64,000 nucleotides of DNA from Planococcus ruber (GCF_022819085.1 NZ_JALHAG010000013.1:1-64000), one strand, 5' to 3'. Numbered from the stretch's first letter, positions 29,107 to 39,007 are shown. The notes: generated by a model not told the origin, from the letters alone. Translations and numbers: made by a program.

Positions 29107-30410
29107 AGGAGTCCCTCCACTTTCCATGGGTAGTCATCTTCTCGAGTGAAATACTTTAATTCTTTGGTGCTCGGCGGCAGATCCCTTATCCGGATGGGCA
29201 TGATGCCTCCTTGGATAAAACGGTCGCGGACATTTTCTTTCCACATTCCGAGCCCTGAAACATTCAACATTTGCTTAAAGTGAAGGATGGGATCTTCTTC
29301 CATGCGTTCAAATGTTCTTTTCCGCAAATAACTGACTGGCTTAAACGGAAATGAATAGGCGAGGGCTGCCAAATGGCTCAATTGGATGACATGGTCGGCT
29401 CGCTTATAGCGGACTTTTTCATACCATTTCAAATTGGACGGATCCAGCTTGCCAGTTTCTTTCATATCCGCCACTAATTCGCCCAGTATATCTGCGTCCT
29501 GGATGGCCATATTCATTCCTTCGCCCGCCATTGGATGGACGGCATGGGCAGCGTCTCCAATAATGGCTTTGTTGGCTTTCACGTAAGAAGGCGCATGATA
29601 CATAATTGGAATCATCAGCTGGATCTTTTTCCAGTCGGTCAGCTGCTGGACATAGCCGTCTACTGCCGGCGCCAAATCAGTATATAATTTATGGAAATGG
29701 CTGATTGGTTTTTCTTTCAGCTCTTTATAATCCCCTTCCGGAATCAAGTAGACACTTCTCACCATATTGTCCGGCAATGGAAATAAACCAAGAAAACGGT
29801 TATATGTAGAAATGATTTTTCCATCTTTGAAATTTTCTGCGCGCGGAAACGAAACCGTCAGGAAATGATGGTTGTACGTCGTTTGCTTGACTTCGATGCC
29901 CATCGATTTCCGGGTGACAGAAGCCCTTCCTTCTGCGCCAAAGAAAAATCGGGCTTCCACTTCGAATGTTTCTTTGCCTTTTTGCAGCACCGCTTTATTT
30001 TCGGATAGGCTTTTGCAGGCCGTTCCATTGAAATAATGGAAGTTGGTAAACATTAAAGCCGCTTCTAAGATGATGGATTTTAATTCTTCGTGGTGGACCA
30101 TATAGGCGGCATCGTATTTTCCGGGCAGCACGCTGTAATCCATGAACGATTGGTCCTGGACTTTTAACGTGCTGGAAAGTTCGAGCATATCGAGCACTTT
30201 TATCTCGTTGGATCGCTCGCAGATTTCCTCATAAATTCCGATGCTGTCGAATATTTGCATGCTTTTAGGCTGCAGCAATTCCCCTTTATAAGTAGGAGGT
30301 TTTTTCGAAAGTCTTTCGGCCAGCACAACATCGACTCCGCGCTGCACCAATTTCAAGGCTAAGGTCAATCCGCCGATGCCGCCTCCGCTAATGAATACAT
30401 CCGTTTTCAT
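29103..30410 (-). CDS. FAD-dependent monooxygenase (UbiH/PHBH family)
   Basis: 435 residues of the aromatic-hydroxylase-like flavoprotein family. The FAD dinucleotide motif SGGGIGGLTLALKL opens the protein and GDAAHAVHPMAGEGMNMAIQDA near residue 282 is the second FAD signature. The middle domain binds the substrate, probably an aromatic or quinone-like compound. It is the first gene of a two-gene operon with the methyltransferase, so the product is likely hydroxylated then methylated. No other biosynthetic gene lies beside them. Confidence 0.87.
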   Translation of the reverse strand: MKTDVFISGGGIGGLTLALKLVQRGVDVVLAERLSKKPPTYKGELLQPKSMQIFDSIGIYEEICERSNEIKVLDMLELSSTLKVQDQSFMDYSVLPGKYDAAYMVHHEELKSIILEAALMFTNFHYFNGTACKSLSENKAVLQKGKETFEVEARFFFGAEGRASVTRKSMGIEVKQTTYNHHFLTVSFPRAENFKDGKIISTYNRFLGLFPLPDNMVRSVYLIPEGDYKELKEKPISHFHKLYTDLAPAVDGYVQQLTDWKKIQLMIPIMYHAPSYVKANKAIIGDAAHAVHPMAGEGMNMAIQDADILGELVADMKETGKLDPSNLKWYEKVRYKRADHVIQLSHLAALAYSFPFKPVSYLRKRTFERMEEDPILHFKQMLNVSGLGMWKENVRDRFIQGGIMPIRIRDLPPSTKELKYFTREDDYPWKVEGLL

Positions 30411-30475
30411 CTTCTTCAGCTCCTTATTGTTACCTACCCTTTTCCGGGTTGCTTGAAAACATCTTCCAATTAAAA

Positions 30476-30514
30476 AAGCCCGGAAGGAAAAGCAGTGCTT
30501 TTCCTTCCGGGCTT
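30476..30514 (-). terminator. Terminator of the psuK-psuG operon
   Basis: Very stable 18-base stem AAGCCCGGAAGGAAAAGC with a three-base loop; six T follow on the minus strand just past the psuG stop. Confidence 0.93.
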
Positions 30515-30527
30515 CCGTATTTTTTTC

Positions 30528-31439
30528 TTATAGCTGGTTGTATGCAACAGCCAGTTTAGCGCCGACTTCTGCATTGTGTTTGACGAGCTCGATATTTGCA
30601 ACGAGGCTTGTTCCTTCTGTCAATTCTTTTACTTTGCCCAGCAAGAATGGCGTCGTGTCTTTTCCTTTGATGCCGTTCTCTTCCGCTTCCGCCATGGCCC
30701 GGTCGATGATGCCGTTGATGAACGCATCTTCAAGTGCATGCTCTGCAGGAATCGGATTTGCTACAACGGCGCCGCCTTTTAATCCAAGATCCCATTGTGC
30801 TTTTAATACTTGTGCCAGAACTTCCGGATTTTCTGCGCTGAACGTCAATCCAAAGCCGCTTGAACGTGTATAGAAAGCCGGCATTTCTTCTGTTTGGTAG
30901 CCAATGACCGGAACGCCTTTTGTTTCAAGGTATTCCAATGTCAGCCCGATATCCAGAATCGATTTCGCTCCGGCACAAACGACAGCTACGCCAGTTGTCG
31001 CCAATTCTTCCAAGTCAGCTGAAATATCCATTGTCGTTTCAGCACCGCGGTGCACCCCGCCGATTCCGCCTGTAGCGAAAACGCGGATGCCGGCTAATTC
31101 CGCACAAATCATCGTAGCCGCAACAGTTGTTGCCCCGATTTTTTTCGTCGCAATCAATTGGCCAAGGTCGCGGCGTGAAACTTTTGCCACATCCGGGCTG
31201 TTTCCTAAAAGTTCAAGCTCCTCATCAGATAAACCGATTTTAATTTGGCCGTCCATGATCGCGATTGTTGCTGGGACAGCTCCATTATCGCGGATGATCT
31301 GCTCAACAATGCGCGCGGTTTCGACATTTTGCGGATAAGGCATACCATGCGAGATAATTGTCGACTCAAGTGCCACCACCGGTTTTTTTTGGTCCATTGC
31401 TTCCTGTACTTCCTTTGAATATGAAATCATTGCTGTCAT
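30528..31439 (-). CDS. psuG: Pseudouridine-5'-phosphate glycosidase PsuG
   Basis: 303 residues. It splits the C-C glycosidic bond of pseudouridine 5'-phosphate into uracil and ribose 5-phosphate. The family N-terminus [16 protein letters not shown] and the lysine motif [12 protein letters not shown] near residue 100 are intact, as is [19 protein letters not shown]. The ATG overlaps the psuK stop as ATGA, with GGAGG nine bases upstream, so kinase and glycosidase are made together. Confidence 0.95.
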   Translation of the reverse strand: MTAMISYSKEVQEAMDQKKPVVALESTIISHGMPYPQNVETARIVEQIIRDNGAVPATIAIMDGQIKIGLSDEELELLGNSPDVAKVSRRDLGQLIATKKIGATTVAATMICAELAGIRVFATGGIGGVHRGAETTMDISADLEELATTGVAVVCAGAKSILDIGLTLEYLETKGVPVIGYQTEEMPAFYTRSSGFGLTFSAENPEVLAQVLKAQWDLGLKGGAVVANPIPAEHALEDAFINGIIDRAMAEAEENGIKGKDTTPFLLGKVKELTEGTSLVANIELVKHNAEVGAKLAVAYNQL

Positions 31440-32530
31440 TGTAATTCCTCCAATTCTTTTTTTAACTGCTCGGCTGTAAGTTCTGTTCGTACGGTTGTTT
31501 CACTTTGCAAGGTTTTCGTCGCATTCATCAATCCGGAATGGATCGTCACATCAAATTCTTGCTCACACAGGAAACTGTGGATCACGCCGCTCGAGAATGC
31601 ATCGCCTGCACCAGTGACATCTTCCAACGTACGGGTCTGAAGGGCTTCATAATGTTGGACTGACGAATGGTTGGCAGCAATTACGCCGTCTTTTCCGCCA
31701 GTGATCAATACATTTTCGGCACCCATTTCATGCAAGCGCTTTGCACTGTCATGCCAATCTGCGAATGTGTCTATTGCTTTTCCTAAATACTGCTCTGCTT
31801 CATCCCGGTTCAGGACGAGCCAAGTGATGCCGGTCAGATCTTCAGACAGGCGGTCCATTTTCGGACCCGAAACCGGGATGACCGCCAGTGGAATCTCTCG
31901 AGACTTCGCGAGTTTTCGAATATACTCAATCGTCTCTTTCGGGCAATTCAAATCGATGACGATGCAAGAAGCTGCTAGCAGGGCGTTTTCGTTTCTCGCT
32001 ACATATGCAGGCGTCATTTGTTCATAGATGTCCATGTTCGCCATAGCCAGCAGCATTTCGCCGTCTGGCTCCAAAACGGCTGTGTAAGTGCCCGTCGAAT
32101 ATTCATCAAAGGATTTGGTTAAATCCGTCGACATAAACGGCGACGATACTTCTTCGATCAATTTCCACTCGGAATCATTCCCGGCAATCGACAGCAATTT
32201 CACTTCGTGGCCAAGCCGGCCCAAGTTCTCTGCTATATTGCGGGCCACTCCGCCGACGCTTCCTGTCGCTGAAGCGGGATTTGAAGTGCCCATGATCGTC
32301 TTTTTCTTCATTTTGAATTTCCGGTCGACATTCGCTCCGCCGATGCAAATGACCGTCCCTTCTTCCGGCAGGACGTAAGCTCTGCCCAGAATTTTTCCTT
32401 CACGAATCAATCCTGATATTAAGTTCGCGATGGACGGCCTGGAAAGTTTCATCGCATCTGCCATTTCCTGCTGCGATAAATAAGGATCCCGGCGAATCAA
32501 AGCTAAAAGTTCCGCTTCTTTTTGATTCAA
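31436..32530 (-). CDS. psuK: Pseudouridine kinase PsuK with N-terminal winged-helix domain
   Basis: 364 residues. Residues 1-55 are a MarR/AsnC-like winged helix ([22 protein letters not shown]), and residues 60-364 are a PfkB/ribokinase fold with [11 protein letters not shown] and the C-terminal catalytic motif [15 protein letters not shown]. It phosphorylates pseudouridine for PsuG. The start is TTG at 32530, fixed by AAAGGAGG seven bases upstream. A perfect palindrome lies in the promoter region just before it, so the DNA-binding domain may control its own operon. Confidence 0.92.
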   Translation of the reverse strand: MNQKEAELLALIRRDPYLSQQEMADAMKLSRPSIANLISGLIREGKILGRAYVLPEEGTVICIGGANVDRKFKMKKKTIMGTSNPASATGSVGGVARNIAENLGRLGHEVKLLSIAGNDSEWKLIEEVSSPFMSTDLTKSFDEYSTGTYTAVLEPDGEMLLAMANMDIYEQMTPAYVARNENALLAASCIVIDLNCPKETIEYIRKLAKSREIPLAVIPVSGPKMDRLSEDLTGITWLVLNRDEAEQYLGKAIDTFADWHDSAKRLHEMGAENVLITGGKDGVIAANHSSVQHYEALQTRTLEDVTGAGDAFSSGVIHSFLCEQEFDVTIHSGLMNATKTLQSETTVRTELTAEQLKKELEELQ

Positions 32531-32545
32531 TTCCTCGCCTCCTTT

Positions 32546-32589
32546 TAAACATTTGTTTATATCATAAACTTTTGTCTTTAAAATTGCAA
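32546..32589 (-). promoter_or_regulatory. psuK promoter with palindromic operator candidate
   Basis: On the minus strand TTGCAA (32589-32584), a 17-base spacer and TATGAT (32566-32561). Immediately after the -10 box, TAAACATTTGTTTA (32546-32559) is a perfect 6-2-6 palindrome covering the likely transcription start. Confidence 0.65.
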
Positions 32590-32672
32590 GCCTAAATCGG
32601 GAAAGTGAGGATAAACCTTGCAGGGTATGACTGAAGATTGCTAATATAATAATGATGAAAGGAGAGATTTAC

Positions 32673-33905
32673 GTGACATCTTTTGATGAAAAATTAATAA
32701 AATATGCAGAACTGGCTGTAAAAGTGGGGGTAAATATTCAATCTGGACAACAATTGTATATTGCCGCTTCCCTTGATGCAGCACCGCTCGTCCGCCTGAT
32801 CACCAAACAAGCTTATGAGGCTGGCGCTAAACAAGTGCACGTAGATTGGAACGACGATGAAATCTCTCGCCTTCGTTATGAACTGGCTCCTGAAGATTCA
32901 TTCTCGGAATATCCGGCATGGAAAGTCCAAGAGCGTGAACAGCTTGCAGACCAAGGTGCTGCATTTATCAGCATCGTTTCACAAAGTCCGGATCTGTTGA
33001 ACGGCATCGATCCGAAGAAAATTGCGGCCAACCAAAAAGCCGTCGGCACCGGCTTGAAGAAATACCGCCAATACGTTCAGTCCGATAAAATCAGTTGGAC
33101 GGTTTTGGCAGCGCCTTCAAAAGCCTGGGCGGCAAAAGTATTCGCAGACTTGCCGGAAGACCAGCAAGTGGATGCTTTATGGGATGCCATTTTCAAAGCA
33201 GTCCGTGCCGATTTGCCTGAACCGATTGAAGAATGGGCCAAACATAATGATACCCTTCATACAAAAGTGGATTATCTGAACGGCAAAAAATACGCGAAGC
33301 TTCACTACACTTCGCCAAAAACCGATTTGGAAGTCGGCCTTCCAAAAGGCCATTTGTGGTGCGGCGCCGGATCCATCAACGAAAAAGGGCAGCCTTTCAT
33401 GGCCAATATGCCAACGGAAGAAGTCTTTACCGTTCCGGATAAAACGGGCGTCAACGGCTTTGTTTCCAGCACAAAACCATTAAGCTACGGCGGCAACATC
33501 ATCGATGATTTCAAGATCACTTTTGAGAACGGAAAAATTGTCGATGCTTCTGCGGCACAAGGCGAAGATGTCTTAAAGAATTTGATCGCGACGGATGAAG
33601 GATCGCATTTCCTGGGCGAAGTTGCACTCGTGCCTCATCACTCGCCAATTTCAAACTCGAATATTTTGTTCTACAATACGCTTTTCGACGAGAATGCTTC
33701 AAACCACTTTGCGATCGGCAGTGCTTATGCATTCTGTTTAGAAGGCGGCAAAACGATGTCCCAGGAAGAATTGCTGGCACACGGATTGAACCAGAGCATT
33801 ACCCATGTTGATTTCATGGTGGGTTCTGAAGAGATGGATATTGACGGCATCTTGGAAGACGGCACGCGCGAGCCGATTTTCCGTAGCGGCAACTGGGCAT
33901 TTTAA
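32673..33905 (+). CDS. M29 family aminopeptidase (AmpS/PepS), copy 1
   Basis: 410 residues, full length for the M29 metallo-aminopeptidases that remove N-terminal residues from peptides using two metal ions. The metal-binding C-terminal region carries LVPHHSPISNSNILFYNTLFDEN-type sequence with ASNHFAIGSAYAFC behind it. The start is GTG at 32673 with GAAAGGAG eight bases upstream; an earlier ATG pair lies before that site. A paralogue of identical length is at 44135-45367. It stands divergent from psuK. Confidence 0.9.
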   Translation: MTSFDEKLIKYAELAVKVGVNIQSGQQLYIAASLDAAPLVRLITKQAYEAGAKQVHVDWNDDEISRLRYELAPEDSFSEYPAWKVQEREQLADQGAAFISIVSQSPDLLNGIDPKKIAANQKAVGTGLKKYRQYVQSDKISWTVLAAPSKAWAAKVFADLPEDQQVDALWDAIFKAVRADLPEPIEEWAKHNDTLHTKVDYLNGKKYAKLHYTSPKTDLEVGLPKGHLWCGAGSINEKGQPFMANMPTEEVFTVPDKTGVNGFVSSTKPLSYGGNIIDDFKITFENGKIVDASAAQGEDVLKNLIATDEGSHFLGEVALVPHHSPISNSNILFYNTLFDENASNHFAIGSAYAFCLEGGKTMSQEELLAHGLNQSITHVDFMVGSEEMDIDGILEDGTREPIFRSGNWAF

Positions 33906-33991
33906 TCCTCAATAATTGGACACTTAATTTTTTCCGTTATATCATGTATACTGAGTAATGATGATTACAAGTTCAGAGAGGAGTTATCATT

Positions 33992-34132
33992 ATGTTAGAA
34001 GGTGTAACTATCGTATTAGGCTTTATGGTTGTTATTTTCTTATTTTTCTTCACTCTTTTGCATTTCCTTGGCAAAGAACTTCACTCTCATGATGCAGAAA
34101 AAGTAGACCCAATGCCGAAAAACAGATTTTAA
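33992..34132 (+). CDS. Small membrane protein, 46 residues
   Basis: A 46-codon gene: one strongly hydrophobic helix (about residues 5-27, ending FFFTLLHFLG) with a short polar tail (ELHSHDAEKVDP). GAGAGGAG lies ten bases before the ATG, TATACT stands upstream as a -10 box and a strong terminator follows, so it looks like a complete single-gene unit. I do not recognise the family. Confidence 0.75.
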   Translation: MLEGVTIVLGFMVVIFLFFFTLLHFLGKELHSHDAEKVDPMPKNRF

Positions 34133-34134
34133 GA

Positions 34135-34167
34135 AAAAGCCGCTTTCTCGGAGAAAGCGGCTTTTTT
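34135..34167 (+). terminator. Terminator of the 46-residue membrane protein gene
   Basis: Stem AAAAGCCGCTTTCTC / GAGAAAGCGGCTTTT with a one-base loop partner, followed by T. Confidence 0.9.
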
Positions 34168-34373
34168 CATTTCCATGAGGCTTTCTCTTTACATTCTCAA
34201 ATCATTTATTTTACATACCCGTTACATCCTCTATCTATAGACCTGCCTTTTTGTAATTTTCCACAACAATAGACCTTTCTTATGTATCATTTTGTTTTTG
34301 CGTGCTTTTGAACCCCTCCAATACATGGTAAAATGCAGAGTGGTAATTGTTTTATAATAGGAGGAGTTTAGGC

Positions 34374-35381
34374 ATGTTTTCTTCAACGGATATTGGAATC
34401 GACTTAGGAACAGCAAATATTTTAGTATACACAAAAGCAAAAGGCATTATTTTAAATGAACCTTCAGTGGTTGCATTAGACACGAAGACGAATAAAGTCA
34501 TCGCAATCGGCGAAGACGCAAAAGCAATGATTGGGAAGACGCCTGGATCCATCCGGGTCGTGCGCCCTTTAAAAGAAGGCGTCATCGCCGACTTTGAAGT
34601 CACTACGGAATTGCTGAAGATGGTCATGCAAAAAGCTGCCAAGCAAATGGGCGGATCTCTTCGCAAACCCAATGTCATGGTCTGCACCCCTTGCGGAGCC
34701 ACGTCTGTTGAACGCCGTGCCATTCATGATGCAGTCAAACAAAGTGGAGCAAAAAGCGTCCATTTGATCGAAGAACCCGTTGCTGCAGCGATCGGTGCTG
34801 ACTTGCCTGTCAGCGAACCGATTGCGAGCGTTATTGTGGACATCGGCGGAGGCACTACGGAAGTCGGCATCATTTCATTCGGCGGGGTCGTTTCCGCGAA
34901 TACCGTAAAAGTTGCGGGAGACCGTATGGATGAAGACATTATCCAATACGTCCGCAAACATTATAATGTATTAATCGGCGAACGGACGGCTGAAACCATC
35001 AAAAAAGAAATCGGCTATGCGTTAATTCCGCACAAATCCGAATCGATTGAAATCCGCGGCCGCGATGTGATGACAGGCCTTCCGAAAACCGTCACGCTTA
35101 CATCGACTGAAATTCAAGAAACGTTGAAAGAATCTTTGCTTTCTATTTTAGAATGCATTCGGGCGACTCTTGAAAATTGTCCTGCTGAATTATCGGGCGA
35201 TATCGTGGACCAAGGCGTGGTCATTTCTGGAGGCGGCGCTTTGTTGAAGGGCATGCAGCAATGGTTGTCAGAAGAAATTTCCGTTCCTGTGCACACTGCC
35301 CCGCAGCCGCTTGAATCGGTTGCCATTGGCACTGGCCGTTCGCTGGTGATGCTGAACAAACTTGAAAAAATCTCTCGTTAA
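34374..35381 (+). CDS. mreBH: Rod-shape-determining actin homologue MreBH
   Basis: 335 residues, an MreB-type actin fold that guides lateral wall synthesis and hydrolases. ATP-binding motifs are [17 protein letters not shown] at the start, [17 protein letters not shown] near residue 157 and [15 protein letters not shown] near residue 287. Among the three Bacillus paralogues it is closest to MreBH, from the shared opening and the phrase RAISDAVK-like [21 protein letters not shown]. It stands alone, away from mreCD, also as in B. subtilis. AGGAGG precedes the ATG. Confidence 0.92.
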   Translation: MFSSTDIGIDLGTANILVYTKAKGIILNEPSVVALDTKTNKVIAIGEDAKAMIGKTPGSIRVVRPLKEGVIADFEVTTELLKMVMQKAAKQMGGSLRKPNVMVCTPCGATSVERRAIHDAVKQSGAKSVHLIEEPVAAAIGADLPVSEPIASVIVDIGGGTTEVGIISFGGVVSANTVKVAGDRMDEDIIQYVRKHYNVLIGERTAETIKKEIGYALIPHKSESIEIRGRDVMTGLPKTVTLTSTEIQETLKESLLSILECIRATLENCPAELSGDIVDQGVVISGGGALLKGMQQWLSEEISVPVHTAPQPLESVAIGTGRSLVMLNKLEKISR

Positions 35382-35394
35382 TTTTGTTTCAATC

Positions 35395-35427
35395 AACAGT
35401 TTGGAAGCCGTGCTTCCAAACTGTTTT
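35395..35427 (+). terminator. Terminator of mreBH
   Basis: Fourteen-base stem AACAGTTTGGAAGC / GCTTCCAAACTGTT followed by T. Confidence 0.92.
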
Positions 35428-35505
35428 TGAATTCCGGAGGTTTACAGTCGTGTTCTCGGAAAATTTGATTTAAAATAAAAGGAGTAACTTTAAGGAGGAT
35501 TCAGT

Positions 35506-36075
35506 ATGTCGATGTTGGAAGATATCTTAGCTTATAACGAGGAATTTGTGAAAGAGAAGAAGTACGAGCAATACATAACGACGAAGTTTCCCGACAAGAA
35601 AGTGGTCATTTTAACTTGTATGGATACCCGGCTTATTGAAATGCTGCCGAAAGCAATGAACTTGAAAAACGGAGACGTGAAAATTGTCAAAAGCGCCGGT
35701 GCCGTCATCAATCACCCTTTCGGCGGCATTATGCGCAGTTTGATCGTAGCTGTTTATGAATTGCAAGCAGACGAAATTTACATCATCGGCCATCACGATT
35801 GCGGCATGTCGGCCATCGATCCAAAATCCATTTTATCCAAGATGGAAGCAAGAGGAATTGAACGAAAAACCATAGAAATGATGGAATATTCCGGAGTCGA
35901 TTTGGAAGGATGGCTGCGCGGCTTTAGCGACGTGTCAGAAAGCGTCAAGCACAGCGTCCAGATGGTGCGCAACCACCCGCTGCTCGACAGCAAAGTTCCG
36001 GTTCATGGCCTTGTGATTGATCCGACAACCGGAAAATTAGATATGGTTGTGGATGGAAGAAACGAAAACCGCTGA
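35506..36075 (+). CDS. Beta-type carbonic anhydrase (YtiB-like)
   Basis: 189 residues. It interconverts CO2 and bicarbonate. Zinc ligands are visible as Cys in LTCMDTRLIEML near residue 38 and His and Cys in GHHDCGMSAI near residue 97; the Asp-Arg pair CxDxR is intact. It resembles the short B. subtilis YtiB. AAGGAGG precedes the ATG and a bidirectional terminator follows, so it is likely a single-gene unit. Confidence 0.92.
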   Translation: MSMLEDILAYNEEFVKEKKYEQYITTKFPDKKVVILTCMDTRLIEMLPKAMNLKNGDVKIVKSAGAVINHPFGGIMRSLIVAVYELQADEIYIIGHHDCGMSAIDPKSILSKMEARGIERKTIEMMEYSGVDLEGWLRGFSDVSESVKHSVQMVRNHPLLDSKVPVHGLVIDPTTGKLDMVVDGRNENR

Positions 36076-36094
36076 GAATTTCTCAGCGGTTTTT
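36065..36094. terminator. Bidirectional terminator
   Basis: Stem AAAACCGCTGAGAA / TTCTCAGCGGTTTT spanning the last codons of the carbonic anhydrase gene, shared with the convergent DinB gene. Confidence 0.9.
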
Positions 36095-36571
36095 GTCTTG
36101 TTTTTTATAGTGAAGATAATCCAATGGAATGCCGGCTTTGCCAAACTGGCGCAGAAAAGAAGTGATTTGTCCGCGATGGTACGACGCATGGTTGATGACC
36201 GTAAACAGCATTTCATCGCGCGTATTGTGAAATTCGCCGCCGCGCATGCTTTTGAAGAACAGCCCTTCCTGCCATTGCTCTTCGGTCAAAGAAGCAAAGT
36301 ACAATTCCATTTCCGCATGCAAGAGCATAAATGCTTCAACCGCTTTTTCTGTCGTTGAAACATCGTACCGTTCGAATGCCGGACTTTCCACACCATTCAT
36401 TCGCAGCAGCCACAGTTTTTCTACGCCAATGACATGCTCCACCGTTTTTTCGATGGACTCAAAAGAGTTATCTCCAATTCGGGTGTAGAAGTCCTCTCCG
36501 ATTGACTGGACATGCCGAAGACATGCCAAAGTCGCCCATTGGTGATAGGAAAACAAATCGTTTCGATCCAT
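36083..36571 (-). CDS. DinB family protein
   Basis: 162 residues, a four-helix bundle of the DinB/YfiT group. Three histidines at the usual metal-binding places are visible: the first helix (YHQWATLACLRHV), KTVEHVIGVEKLW and NHASYHRGQI. Members are bacillithiol or other thiol transferases or of unknown activity; the substrate here is not known. The ATG at 36571 has AAAGGAAGG upstream; the longer frame to 36634 is not supported. Confidence 0.85.
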   Translation of the reverse strand: MDRNDLFSYHQWATLACLRHVQSIGEDFYTRIGDNSFESIEKTVEHVIGVEKLWLLRMNGVESPAFERYDVSTTEKAVEAFMLLHAEMELYFASLTEEQWQEGLFFKSMRGGEFHNTRDEMLFTVINHASYHRGQITSFLRQFGKAGIPLDYLHYKKQDKNR

Positions 36572-36657
36572 CTTGCACCTTCCTTTCGCTGATGCTGTTA
36601 TTCTGAAAACCACCGGACAATGTTTTTCCACCATCTTTTATAGGCGGCCTTGCCCTT

Positions 36658-37206
36658 TCAAAATTCACTTTCAAGCAAAGCAAATTGATAATGGTCTTCC
36701 CAGACGCCATTGATGTATAAGAATTCGCGCAGCAAGCCTTCATTCAGGAAGCCCGTCTTTTGCAGGACGCGGATCGACCCCATATTTTTCGGGGAGACGT
36801 ATGCCTCGATCCGGTGCAGCCGCAATTGCTCGAAGCCGAACGTGTTGACCAGCCGCACCGCTTCTGTCGCAATGCCTTTGCCGATATAGCCCTCATCGAT
36901 CGAATAGCCGACCAGCGCACTGAGGAACGGCAACCGTTTGATGCTGTACATCGAAATGTGGCCAATCATTTTATTGGACTCATGTTCAAAAATGCCAAAA
37001 CTGTATTCCCGATTTTCCCGCGCCTGGTATATCGATTCCCGTATTTTTTCACGCTGCACCAATGCCGTAAAGTAACTGTCTTGATGGCGCGGTTCGTAGA
37101 TCGCCCAGTAATCACGATTTCTTACCAGCAATTGAACCATCTCTTCCGCATCATCGACAGTAAGCGTCCGAAGGTAGCAAGTCTTTCCATTGAATAATAG
37201 ATTCAT
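36658..37206 (-). CDS. GNAT family N-acetyltransferase (RimJ/RimL type)
   Basis: 182 residues. The acetyl-CoA site reads VGYSIDEGYIGKGIATEAVRLV near residue 100, and the family features LHRIEAYVSPKNMGSIRVLQKTGF follow. It is closest to ribosomal-protein alanine N-acetyltransferases such as RimJ, though the real substrate may differ. Its ATG lies within two bases of the pepF stop codon, so it is probably translated by re-initiation after pepF. Confidence 0.88.
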   Translation of the reverse strand: MNLLFNGKTCYLRTLTVDDAEEMVQLLVRNRDYWAIYEPRHQDSYFTALVQREKIRESIYQARENREYSFGIFEHESNKMIGHISMYSIKRLPFLSALVGYSIDEGYIGKGIATEAVRLVNTFGFEQLRLHRIEAYVSPKNMGSIRVLQKTGFLNEGLLREFLYINGVWEDHYQFALLESEF

Positions 37207-37207
37207 A

Positions 37208-39007
37208 TCATTCGAAAGAAGAAGTTAGCGCATTAAACTCTTCCGCATCTTTCACGCAAAGAGCAATGCCTTTTTCCCAGAAGGCTTCTTTGGTGATATC
37301 TTCTCCAAGATGCTTGAGCGCTAACTCTTCAGCTGTCATAATCGCAGTATCTCTTAGCAAAGCCATATACTTGCCTTCGAAATCGGCGCCTTCTTCCAAT
37401 GCTTTGGCATAAATGCTCAGCGAGAATAAATAACCGAATGTATACGGGAAATTATAGAACGGCACATACGTAATGTAGAAATGCAGCTTAGAAGCCCAGA
37501 AATGCGGATGCGTTGACTTCAAACCGCCTGCAAAGCCTTCGTTTTGCGCTTGTTCCATCAGCTCATTTAAACGGGCTGCCGGCACGACGCCGTTTTTTCG
37601 TTCTTCATAGAAGCGGGTTTCAAATAGGAAGCGCGAGTGGATATTCATGAAAAACGCCACACTGCGCTGTACTTTATCTTCAAGCAATGCTATCTTTTCT
37701 TCTTTCGATTGGGCATTTTTAACGGCTGCATCTGCGACAATCATTTCAGCGAAAGTCGAAGCCGTTTCCGCTACGTTCATTGCATACGAACGGTTCAGCC
37801 CATGGACCGGGTGCATCGCGTAGGAATGGAAAGCGTGTCCCAGTTCATGTGCAAGCGTCGCCACATTCGACATGGATCCACTGTACGTCATGAAAATGCG
37901 GGATTCCTCTGCCATCGGCAATTCGGTACAGAAACCGCCTGGTCGCTTGTTTGGACGGTCTTCCGCTTCAATCCAGCCTTTTTCAAAAGCTTGCAGGGCA
38001 AATTGCCGCAGCTCAGGCCCGAACTTGCCGAAATGCTCCAAGATAAACTCGGCCCCTTCCTGATACGTAAATTGCTGCGTGCTTTCTGTAACCGGCGCGT
38101 CGACATCGTACCAATCCAGGCCATCTTTCCCAAGAATTTCTGCTTTGCGGTTCAAATAAGCCACAAAAGGCTGTTTGTTCTTGCTGATGGCCCCCCACAT
38201 CGCATCCAGCGTTTCCTGCTTCATGCGGTTCATATGCAAAGGCTCTTGCAAAACGTGGTCCCAACCGCGTTTTTTATACACTTCCAAACGGAAACCGGCA
38301 ATCGAATTCAAGGTCTTCGCGAAAAAGTCTTCTTTCTCAGTCCACGCCTCTTCCAATTTCTCATACGATTCTTTCCGAATTTCAGCTTCTTTATGGGAGC
38401 TTAGGTTGTTGGCTTGTCCGACCGACATGGTCTTTTCTTCGCCATCAATCGTCATTTTGATTTTAATTTCGCCCACTAGCATGTCATAGAGTTGGCTCCA
38501 GCCGTGATAGCCATCCATGCTGAGTGCCGTGATCAGGTTTTCCTCTTTTTCGGAAAGCTGCATTTTCGCTTCTTCCCGCCATTCGTTTAAGAAGAAATGG
38601 AATTCTTTCAACGCATCCTGCTCAAGCAATTCTTTCCACACGGCATCATCCGTTTTCGTTAAATCCTGTTGAATTTTCTGGAGCGATGCATCAAAACGCG
38701 CATGGAGAGAAGACGATTCGCTTTGCAAAATGGCCGCTTTCTTGTCTTCCGTATTTTGCGCCATCAAACAGCCAATAAAAGATCCCGCTTGACTGAGATG
38801 CTGCATCAGCGCATTTACTTCTTCCAGCAAATTTGCCACCTTTTCAGCGTCTTCGCTTGAAGCCGGCGCTGTAAAGTGCTGAGCCGTTTTTTCAAATTCA
38901 TCTAATTTGGGCGTTGCCTCGTCCATATGTACCCGCAATTCTTTTGAATCGCTGCCCCCTTGGAACAATACATCCAAATCCCATACTTCCGGAAATTTAA
39001 CCGTCAT
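37208..39007 (-). CDS. pepF: Oligoendopeptidase, M3 family (PepF-like)
   Basis: 599 residues, full length for the PepF/M3B group of zinc peptidases that cut peptides of about 7-17 residues in the cytoplasm. The zinc motif is LAHELGHAFHSYAM near residue 389, with the third ligand glutamate in AETASTFAEMIV. The ATG at 39007 has AGGGGG eight bases upstream; a reading frame to 39085 is not supported. With the App transporter and M29 enzymes it can process imported peptides. Confidence 0.93.
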   Translation of the reverse strand: MTVKFPEVWDLDVLFQGGSDSKELRVHMDEATPKLDEFEKTAQHFTAPASSEDAEKVANLLEEVNALMQHLSQAGSFIGCLMAQNTEDKKAAILQSESSSLHARFDASLQKIQQDLTKTDDAVWKELLEQDALKEFHFFLNEWREEAKMQLSEKEENLITALSMDGYHGWSQLYDMLVGEIKIKMTIDGEEKTMSVGQANNLSSHKEAEIRKESYEKLEEAWTEKEDFFAKTLNSIAGFRLEVYKKRGWDHVLQEPLHMNRMKQETLDAMWGAISKNKQPFVAYLNRKAEILGKDGLDWYDVDAPVTESTQQFTYQEGAEFILEHFGKFGPELRQFALQAFEKGWIEAEDRPNKRPGGFCTELPMAEESRIFMTYSGSMSNVATLAHELGHAFHSYAMHPVHGLNRSYAMNVAETASTFAEMIVADAAVKNAQSKEEKIALLEDKVQRSVAFFMNIHSRFLFETRFYEERKNGVVPAARLNELMEQAQNEGFAGGLKSTHPHFWASKLHFYITYVPFYNFPYTFGYLFSLSIYAKALEEGADFEGKYMALLRDTAIMTAEELALKHLGEDITKEAFWEKGIALCVKDAEEFNALTSSFE

